In this document: positions 1-5,243 of the stretch, in pieces
Position numbering within the stretch: the stretch's first letter is position 1
Layout of the letters: each line of letters opens with the position of its first letter
Assembly (NCBI GenBank): GCA_964519015.1
Contig: CAZFHZ010000079.1
Location: 1 to 14,990 of the forward strand
Source of the DNA: CAZFHZ01 sp964519015
Lineage (GTDB): Bacteria; Blakebacterota; Blakebacteria; Blakebacterales; CAYUVJ01
Direction of reading: 5' to 3'
Length of the DNA: 14,990 nt
Made by a program: the position numbers and the translations under genes
The notes under the pieces: model-generated
What the model was told of the DNA's origin: nothing
Seen by the model: only the letters and a program-made list of their open reading frames with translations
The model's database searches: none

Positions 1-540
1 ATGCGGCGGTATCAGGACACGCCTTCTCACGTTCCGCACAAGAGCCGCAGACCGGACTCACGCCACCTCCACACCGGACATCACCTGGCCAATCAGCGGG
101 CTCCCGCCAGGCTCTTCCCGGAGTTCCTGCCACACCCCGGTTTCGATGCCGTCTGTTTGTGTTTCGATGCTTCAGCAGTGGTCGTCTTCCCGGCCCCCAC
201 CTGACGCCTCCTGGACGCCGTTTCCTCATCGCTCACCACGACGGTCTTCAACCAACGCAGCATGAGGCGGTTTGTAGCCTCCCCCCGCAGAGCGGCTACG
301 AAGGGCCTACCTTCATCTCTCGTGCAGCATCGCTTCAAGAAGGATTTTCCCTACTGATTACCTCCTCTCTGCGTTCGTGACACACGGCAGGACACAATCA
401 TGCACCGGACTCCAAGACTTGAGTCCACTCAGAGTGCGAATGGCAGGCGGGCAAGAGGGTATCCAGCTCGACGGTCCCCACGTGGACCTTGACGGATAGC
501 CTTTCTCATGGCAGACCGAGGTCATTTGTTCGCAACGCTC
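1..540 (-). other. Non-coding, RNA-like segment; possible 5' part of a group II intron
   Basis: No open frame here looks like a real protein in either direction; the frames are short and show no domain pattern. Read on the minus strand, the left end folds as a nested stem-loop. In plus coordinates an outer stem TGCGGC (2-7) pairs with GCCGCA (44-49), enclosing an inner stem GGACACG (15-21) against CGTTCC (30-35) with one bulged base. The GTGAGAAGG-rich minus-strand text resembles, from memory only, domain I of bacterial group II introns. If so, the intron would run leftward and its reverse transcriptase would lie outside the window. I could not find a convincing GUGYG 5' splice boundary, so this is a weak suggestion. 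The composition is less GC-rich than the housekeeping genes to the right. Confidence 0.2.
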
Positions 541-544
541 AGTA

Positions 545-580
545 TTTGACCCACCCAAACGGTTAAGTTTTGACCCACCC
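545..580. repeat. Two direct copies of TTTGACCCACCC, 24 bp apart; possible IS21-type element end
   Basis: The 12-base word TTTGACCCACCC occurs at 545-556 and again, exactly, at 569-580. Short tandem copies of a GGGTCAAA-like word are typical of the multiple terminal repeats bound by IstA-type transposases in IS21-family ends. No istA or istB frame is visible beside it, so this would be a solo end or remnant. It lies directly before a truncated comM fragment, which fits an insertion followed by deletion. The exact repeat is seen; the IS21 link is inference. Confidence 0.4.
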
Positions 581-597
581 CCGGCAGGTTAGAACAG

Positions 598-828
598 TTG
601 GTTTGGGGGGTACTTCTATCCCTCCTTGGGTTGAGATCGAGGCGCCTGCTGGCCCGGGCGGCCCGGGCCTACCACCTCTCGGCCCGCACCTACCACCGGC
701 TGCTCAAGGTGGCCTGGACGATCGCCGACCTGGACGGGAGCCCTATCCTCCGGGCCCCCCACATGAGCGAAGCCCTCCACTACCGGATGGGGGAGCGGGA
801 AGGGGTGACGATGAGAGCGCGGGAATGA
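598..828 (+). pseudogene. comM: 3' remnant of comM/yifB (Mg-chelatase-like AAA ATPase)
   Basis: The frame ends in a segment that matches the C-terminal helical domain of ComM/YifB proteins: LSARTYHRLLKVAWTIADL, then a DGSP turn and HMSEALHYR, followed by a short tail and a stop at 826-828. In the family this segment ends a protein of roughly 500 residues; here only the last ~60 codons (from about 640) are recognisable. All upstream ATPase motifs (Walker A and B, sensor) are missing, and an in-frame TGA at 571-573 closes the frame. ComM is a helicase-like ATPase that supports branch migration during natural transformation. The fragment cannot work alone. The break lies next to the TTTGACCCACCC repeats, suggesting loss by insertion and recombination. 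The upstream 40 bases of the frame are not comM-like. Confidence 0.7.
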
Positions 829-832
829 CTGT

Positions 833-870
833 CATCCTCAATGTATGGCCCGCTCGGCACAATGAGGATG
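833..870 (+). terminator. Inverted repeat after the comM remnant, possible old terminator
   Basis: CATCCTCA (833-840) is a perfect inverted repeat of TGAGGATG (863-870), with a 22-base loop, starting 5 bases after the comM stop codon. There is no T-run after it, so a classic intrinsic terminator is not supported; it may be a weak or Rho-assisted terminator, or the original 3' hairpin of the lost comM transcript. The rest of 829-963 shows no gene. Confidence 0.3.
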
Positions 871-963
871 CAACTGAAGTGGTCAGACCTGAAGGCGAGT
901 TCCTTCCATTGATAACTCGACTGAGACATACGGTCGGGAACTTTCAACTGTCGGCCATTTGAT

Positions 964-1095
964 ATGTGCGCCAAGAGGACCATCAAGAAGCGAAAACCAG
1001 TCCGCGAATAGCCAAATGTATGGATCGTGGACGATGATGAGTACTTCTGCCAGCTCTACAGGAACTTGTCGCAATGGCTGAACCGATTACTCAAC
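964..1095 (+). pseudogene. Possible response-regulator receiver remnant (broken)
   Basis: From ATG 964 the frame reads a basic leader (CAKRTIKKRKPVRE), hits a TAG at 1009-1011, and continues in the same frame as NVWIVDDDEYFCQLYRNL. A hydrophobic strand followed by DDDE and an amphipathic helix is the usual opening of a CheY-like receiver domain, where the acidic cluster binds the metal ion. Nothing of the rest of the receiver follows: the sequence runs straight into the antisense end of the lipoprotein gene, so the phosphorylated aspartate, the lysine switch and any output domain are absent. This could be the 5' stump of a gene cut when the lipoprotein unit arrived, or a chance match over ~20 residues. 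A minus-strand reading of the region shows nothing better. Confidence 0.3.
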
Positions 1096-2109
1096 CTACC
1101 TGGCCCCAGCTTCCCCTTTCTGATCTGTAATCCGAACACGATACAGATTGTCACCGCCCGTCAAGGCGTATGCCACATCGCCGTTCTTCCATGCAATCCT
1201 GAATGTCCGAGTATCGAGTGAGTATATTCTGATAAGCACCCCATCGGAGCTATATGCCCGGACGGTCTGCGAGGATTCACCCCCCAGTACATACGCGGTA
1301 CCACTATCATCGAGAGTCACACTAAGAGCAAGCCCCGGATGGCCCCACAGCAGCCCGCGTTCATTACGCTGCATTTTCTTTGAGAAATCTCCCCAGGAAT
1401 CCGTGGTGATATGGAGTCCCGATGAGGAATAGAATCCGATACGATCATGTTGTATGTGAGCCAATAGGAAGTTTCCATTAGGGAATCTGGCCACGTGAAC
1501 TGCGTTAATGATATTCGCCGTCAAGGGATGAGCATCTCCAACCGGAGCACTCGCTTCTCCTATCCATACCGTGTCTTTCTCCGATATGTAGGCTGCCAAT
1601 GGGGAGTCCTCCCCTTGGTAGCCTACGTTGAAGACAATACCGTCGGTGGAGTAGTGAAGCGACGGGGAAGAGTAGTCCAGAATCGTCGGTAACGATTCCC
1701 TGTTGATGAAGTCCCCATCCTTGTTAAACCACGAAATTGATCCCAGGTGGATTGCCCCAATGTGGTCACCAATTGTCACGAGTCCAAGCGGGTACCCACC
1801 CAATTCCCCTGGTCCCTCTCCATTGCCACCGAATCGCAGAATGGGCGTCCCGTTCTGTACGTCAAAGGCGGCCACCTCCGACAGTCTACCGTCGAGCACA
1901 TATACACGATCGCCGAGAAGGACGAGGTCCTTGGAATTGATGAGCCATGGCCTCGCTGATTCCTTGGGCTCTTGGTAAATCACTTCGAGTTCGGCGGAGA
2001 ACATCGGCACCCTAGGGCGTTCCGCACTGCAACTCACAGCAAGCACAATTGCGGATAGGGCAAAACCCGTTTTGAAGGAAGGGTGTCTCGTTGGGGACTG
2101 GAGTGCCAC
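1096..2109 (-). CDS. Secreted lipoprotein, predicted six-bladed beta-propeller
   Basis: The 337-residue product begins with a basic stretch and a hydrophobic core ending LAVSC, with the likely lipidated cysteine at residue 27, so it is probably an envelope lipoprotein. The mature part is rich in beta-strand repeats of the type 'VYVLDGRLSEVAAFD' and carries GGNGEGPGEL at residues 94-103, a phrase I associate with six-bladed (NHL/6-bladed) beta-propeller lipoproteins common in Gemmatimonadota and Bacteroidota. Their ligands are mostly unknown. I prefer the GTG at 2109 over the ATG at 2130: the ATG would place AGGAGG inside the coding sequence, whereas that motif sits 9 bases before the GTG and gives a normal-length signal peptide. 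The gene follows the membrane protein at 2123-2692 with a 13-base gap and is likely co-transcribed with it. Its base composition is clearly less GC-rich than the genes to the right, suggesting recent acquisition. Function unknown. Confidence 0.8.
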   Translation of the reverse strand: MALQSPTRHPSFKTGFALSAIVLAVSCSAERPRVPMFSAELEVIYQEPKESARPWLINSKDLVLLGDRVYVLDGRLSEVAAFDVQNGTPILRFGGNGEGPGELGGYPLGLVTIGDHIGAIHLGSISWFNKDGDFINRESLPTILDYSSPSLHYSTDGIVFNVGYQGEDSPLAAYISEKDTVWIGEASAPVGDAHPLTANIINAVHVARFPNGNFLLAHIQHDRIGFYSSSGLHITTDSWGDFSKKMQRNERGLLWGHPGLALSVTLDDSGTAYVLGGESSQTVRAYSSDGVLIRIYSLDTRTFRIAWKNGDVAYALTGGDNLYRVRITDQKGEAGAR

Positions 2110-2118
2110 CGTCGTTGA

Positions 2119-2124
2119 CCTCCT
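2119..2124 (-). promoter_or_regulatory. Shine-Dalgarno AGGAGG that sets the lipoprotein start
   Basis: On the minus strand AGGAGG lies 9 bases before GTG 2109-2107. It overlaps the last two bases of the upstream gene's TAG stop (2125-2123). This argues for the GTG start and for translational coupling between the two genes. Confidence 0.7.
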
Positions 2125-2692
2125 ATGCATCCGGCCGGCGGCCGGTCAGACCCGCCTCCTCCATCGCCCGGCGGGCGCAGTCGGGACAGAGACCGTGACT
2201 GAAGGTGGCCTGGGAGTGGTCGGCCAGGTAACTCTCCAGCGGCTGCCACTGCTGACCCTCGTCCCGGATCTTCTTACAGGAAGCGCAGATGGGCAGCAGA
2301 CCTTCGAGCACCTTGACCTCAGCCAGGGTGCGGGCCAGGTCTTCCGAAATATGTTGTTCGGTCAGGAGCAGGTCCCGGATCCGGCTCATGGCCCAGCCGA
2401 TGACCAGGAAGGAGACCAGCCGGACGATGGTGTTCCAGACGGCGACTCCCGCGCTCGGATAGACGTGTCCGGACAGAAAATCGAACTCGAACCATACGGC
2501 GGAGCAGAGCACGGCCGCGGCCAGGCCGGGCATCAGGCCGGCCCGCCAGGCGGCCAGCGCCACCGGGAGGAAGTAGAAGACGAAGAAGTTGAGTTCGTAC
2601 CCGGTCAGGTAGTCGAGGACGACCACGGCGGCCAGGATGGCCAGGACCATGATCCCGTCGGTGGGGGTTGGTTGTTCGCGTGGGTTCAACAT
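2123..2692 (-). CDS. Four-helix membrane protein with C-terminal paired CxxC module
   Basis: The 189-residue product has four predicted membrane helices (about residues 14-30, 35-51, 54-74 and 84-103). The phrase LDYLTGYELNFFVFYFLPVA resembles the membrane sensor region found ahead of kinases and diguanylate cyclases. A short helical linker (about 105-131) leads to a cysteine module, PICASCKKIRD, then ESYL, SHGLCPDC, with cysteines at 136, 139, 169 and 172. The same LPIC..CKKIRD...SHG.CP.C ending occurs at the tail of many PAS and two-component proteins; two CxxC knuckles suggest zinc or another metal. No kinase, GGDEF or other output domain is present, so it is an orphan membrane sensor-like protein. 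Start chosen at ATG 2692: the GTG at 2701 overlaps the AGGAGG SD (2706-2701), which lies 8 bases before the ATG. The lipoprotein gene follows. Function unknown. Confidence 0.8.
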   Translation of the reverse strand: MLNPREQPTPTDGIMVLAILAAVVVLDYLTGYELNFFVFYFLPVALAAWRAGLMPGLAAAVLCSAVWFEFDFLSGHVYPSAGVAVWNTIVRLVSFLVIGWAMSRIRDLLLTEQHISEDLARTLAEVKVLEGLLPICASCKKIRDEGQQWQPLESYLADHSQATFSHGLCPDCARRAMEEAGLTGRRPDA

Positions 2693-2719
2693 CACCGGCA
2701 CCTCCTGGTCGAGGAGAGG

Positions 2720-2748
2720 ATTCTATCCGGCCGTCCGGGAACTCACAA
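2720..2748 (-). promoter_or_regulatory. Sigma-70-type promoter for the membrane protein/lipoprotein pair
   Basis: On the minus strand TTGTGA (plus 2748-2743) and TAGAAT (plus 2725-2720) are separated by exactly 17 bases. Transcription would start near 2713, giving a leader of about 20 bases that contains AGGAGG before ATG 2692. A 12-base palindrome CGCCGGCCGGCG (2751-2762) lies just upstream, but G+C-rich palindromes are common by chance here. Confidence 0.55.
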
Positions 2749-2842
2749 GCCGCCGGCCGGCGGGACGGCCCGGGCCATCACGATACGCCGCCCGTGAGCG
2801 GGGGAGGTCCGGCTCGATTGACCTGCGAAGCTCCCGGAAGGC

Positions 2843-2851
2843 TGCTATATT
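2843..2851 (+). promoter_or_regulatory. Extended -10 element TGCTATATT ahead of recN; predicted leaderless mRNA
   Basis: TGCTATATT matches the extended -10 pattern TGnTATAAT with one substitution. It ends 7 bases before the recN ATG (2859), so transcription would begin at or within a base or two of the start codon, and no SD is present. TTGACC at 2818-2823 is too far away (22-base spacer) to be a normal -35, but extended -10 promoters do not need one. Confidence 0.5.
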
Positions 2852-2858
2852 CGTCTCC

Positions 2859-4583
2859 ATGCTGCATTCGCTGAGCGTGCGCGACTTCGCGGTCATCGCC
2901 GAGGCTTCTTTCGAGCTCGATCCCGGTCTGACCGTGCTGACCGGGGAGACCGGCGCGGGCAAGTCGATCCTGATCGGGGCTCTTCAGCTCCTGCTGGGGG
3001 AGCGCGCCTCGGCCGACCTGGTCCGGGCGGGCTCCGAGCGGGCCGTCGTGCAGGGACGCTTCCTCCTCCCGGCCGACCACCCGGTGCGCCCGCGCCTGGA
3101 GGAGATCGGCGTCCCGTGGGATGATGAGGGCCTGCTGGTGCGCCGCGAAGTGACCACCGAGGGGCGCAGCCGGGCCTTCCTCAACGACACCGCGGTCACG
3201 GTGGGAACCCTCAAGGCCGTCGGTGAGGAGCTGGTAGACCTGCACGGCCAGCACGAGCACCAGTCCCTGCTCCAGCCGGCCAACCACCTGCTCCTGCTCG
3301 ACGCCTGGGCGGGACTGGAGTCGGAGCGGGAAGCCTACCGCCGGTCGCTCGAGGAGCTGCGCGGGACGCGCGAGAGGCTGGAAGGGCTCCAGCGCCAGGC
3401 CCGGGAGCGGGCCGAGCGGCGGGAACTGCATACTTTCCAGCTGGGGGAGATCGACGCCCTCGATCCCCACCCCGGTGAGGAGGCCGAACTGGAGGCCGAG
3501 GTGCGCCTCCTTGAAGGGGCGCAGCGGCTCCAGACCGGGCTGGAAGGACTCATCCAGACGGTGGCCGAGGGCCCGGGCGCGCTGGCCGACCGGCTGGACA
3601 GGCTCGAGGACGAGTTGAAGGAACTGGTCGACCTCGACCCGAAGCTGGAAGGTCTGCGGCGCCTGGTCGGCGACGCCCGGCTGGCCCTCCAGGAGACCGG
3701 GCTCGAAGCCCGCCGCTACCTGGACGGCTTCGAATCGGACCCTGAGCGGCTGCTGGAGCGGCAGGAGCGGCTCTCCGCTCTGATCCGGCTGGGGAAGAAG
3801 TACGGCGGCTCGTTTGAGGCGATGCTGGAACGGCACCGGCACCTGCGGGAACTGCTCCACTCGGCCGAGGCCGCCGACAGCGAGCAGGGCGAGCTGGGCG
3901 GGCGGGTCGCCGAGCTGGGCGGGGTCACGGTCGCCGCCGCCCTCGAGCTGAGCCGCCGCCGGCGTGCGGCGGCGGCCGACCTGCAGGCGCGCATCGAGAA
4001 AGAGCTGGAGGGGCTGGCCATGCCCGGTGCCCGCTTCCTGATCGATGTCACCCCGAACGCCGATCCGGAGGGGATGCTGGCCGGGCCCGACGGGACCCGC
4101 TATACGGCCGGTCCGGGGGGACTCGACCAGGTGCTCTTCCGGATCGCCACCAACCCCGGCATGGAGCCGATGCCGCTGCCGCGGGTGGCCTCGGGGGGGG
4201 AGGTCAGCCGCATCATGCTGGCCATCAAGAGCGTGTTCGGCAAGGCCTCCCGGGTCCCGACCCTGGTCTTCGACGAGATCGACAGCGGGATCGGGGGACG
4301 CACCGCCGACCGGGTGGGCGCCCGGCTGGCCGCCTTGGCCGATGCCCACCAGGTGCTCGTGATCACCCACCTCCCCCAGATTGCCCGGCGGGGACGGACC
4401 CACCTGGTGGTGGAAAAGCGGGTCAGCCGCGGTCGGGCCCGCACCTCGATCCGCCGGCTGGAAGGGGATGAACGCACGCGGGCGCTGGCCGTACTCATGG
4501 GTGGAGAGAGCGCCGGGGAGGAGCTGCTCCGGCAGGCCCGGCAGCTGCTGGGGGTGGCCGATTCGACGGAGGACCGGTCGTGA
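2859..4583 (+). CDS. recN: DNA repair protein RecN
   Basis: RecN is an SMC-like ATPase that acts early in recombinational repair of double-strand breaks. The 574-residue product has the family's layout: Walker A GETGAGKS at residues 29-36, the RecN phrase HGQHEHQSLL, a long charged coiled-coil middle, then the ABC signature ASGGEVSRIML (S445) and Walker B VFDEIDSGIGG (D472, E473), followed by the D-loop/His region VITHLPQIA. Length is close to the usual ~550-570. ATG 2859 is chosen because the RecN N-terminus (LSVRDFAVI) begins there; an upstream in-frame extension to 2637 reads through the promoter region and is not RecN-like. No SD precedes it, fitting a leaderless transcript. It heads the repair operon and overlaps the next gene by 4 bases. 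A run of eight G (4193-4200) encodes the signature SGGE. Confidence 0.95.
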   Translation: MLHSLSVRDFAVIAEASFELDPGLTVLTGETGAGKSILIGALQLLLGERASADLVRAGSERAVVQGRFLLPADHPVRPRLEEIGVPWDDEGLLVRREVTTEGRSRAFLNDTAVTVGTLKAVGEELVDLHGQHEHQSLLQPANHLLLLDAWAGLESEREAYRRSLEELRGTRERLEGLQRQARERAERRELHTFQLGEIDALDPHPGEEAELEAEVRLLEGAQRLQTGLEGLIQTVAEGPGALADRLDRLEDELKELVDLDPKLEGLRRLVGDARLALQETGLEARRYLDGFESDPERLLERQERLSALIRLGKKYGGSFEAMLERHRHLRELLHSAEAADSEQGELGGRVAELGGVTVAAALELSRRRRAAAADLQARIEKELEGLAMPGARFLIDVTPNADPEGMLAGPDGTRYTAGPGGLDQVLFRIATNPGMEPMPLPRVASGGEVSRIMLAIKSVFGKASRVPTLVFDEIDSGIGGRTADRVGARLAALADAHQVLVITHLPQIARRGRTHLVVEKRVSRGRARTSIRRLEGDERTRALAVLMGGESAGEELLRQARQLLGVADSTEDRS

Positions 4584-5233
4584 GGATAGCCTTCCACGAG
4601 ACCCGCCGGATGTGGCGGGAGTCCGACGAGCGCAAGGCCAGGCGCCGCGAGCTGATGGCCGGTCAGCGGATCTTCACCCTGGCCAATCTGCTCAGCCTGG
4701 TCCGGCTCGGCCTGATCCCCCTGGTGCTGCTGGCCCTGCTGGTCGACCGCCACACCCATAACTGGATCGCCCTAGGCTTGCTGCTGGTGGCGGCCGGGAC
4801 CGATTTCCTGGACGGCTACGTCGCCCGCTCCCGCGACGAGATCAGCCAGCTGGGACGGATCATCGACCCGGTGGCGGACAAGCTCTTCACCGGATCGCTC
4901 GGACTTATCCTGGTCATCCTGCGGGGGCTCCCGGCCTGGTTCGTGGCCCTTTTCGTGCTGCGCGACCTGGTCATCCTGACCATCTCCTACCTGCTCTTTT
5001 TAAACCGCGATATCGTGATGAGCGCCAACCTGCTGGGCAAGGGAGCCACGGTGGTCCTGATGGCGACCCTGGTGGCCTACACGGTGGGCTGGACCGGGAT
5101 CGGCTATCCGCTGGTCTGGCTCGGCACCGCGCTCATCGTCGCGAGCGGGCTGGTCTACGCCCGCAACTTCGTCCGGCTGGTGGCCCGTCTGTCGGCCGCC
5201 GCTGCGCAGGATAGCGGTGGCCCCGCCTCCTGA
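4580..5233 (+). CDS. CDP-alcohol phosphatidyltransferase, PgsA-like
   Basis: This 217-residue membrane enzyme transfers a phosphatidyl group from a CDP-activated lipid to an alcohol, most likely glycerol-3-phosphate (phosphatidylglycerophosphate synthesis). It carries the full family motif D75-x2-D78-G-x2-A-R-x8-G-x3-D96-x3-D100, whose aspartates bind the metal ions and CDP. Several hydrophobic helices flank it. The lead-in FTLANLLSLVRLGLIPLVLL and the later LLGKGATV are PgsA-like, but cardiolipin or phosphatidylserine synthases share the motif, so I give no symbol. The N-terminus has ~28 extra charged residues before the first helix compared with typical PgsA (~180-190 residues). The GTG start overlaps the recN stop (GTGA) and has GGAGG (4568-4572) 7 bases upstream, which supports it. 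Translational coupling to recN is likely. Confidence 0.9.
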   Translation: MRIAFHETRRMWRESDERKARRRELMAGQRIFTLANLLSLVRLGLIPLVLLALLVDRHTHNWIALGLLLVAAGTDFLDGYVARSRDEISQLGRIIDPVADKLFTGSLGLILVILRGLPAWFVALFVLRDLVILTISYLLFLNRDIVMSANLLGKGATVVLMATLVAYTVGWTGIGYPLVWLGTALIVASGLVYARNFVRLVARLSAAAAQDSGGPAS

Positions 5234-5243
5234 GGGGGGTCCT

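Noticed and set aside
358..558. Minus-strand 66-codon frame in the left end
   Set aside because: No SD, no domain pattern, many rare residues; it lies in the RNA-like segment and is probably not coding.
2072..2797. Plus-strand 241-codon frame opposite the CxxC membrane protein
   Set aside because: The minus-strand frame has membrane helices, a cysteine module, an SD and a promoter; the plus frame is a D/G/Q-rich shadow.
2818..2823. TTGACC as a -35 for recN
   Set aside because: The spacer to TATATT is 22 bases, too long for a standard promoter; the extended -10 explains the signal better.
2778..4403. 541-codon minus-strand frame opposite recN
   Set aside because: It is an antisense shadow: rich in proline, glycine, glutamine and arginine without domain structure, and the plus strand encodes a complete RecN with all motifs.
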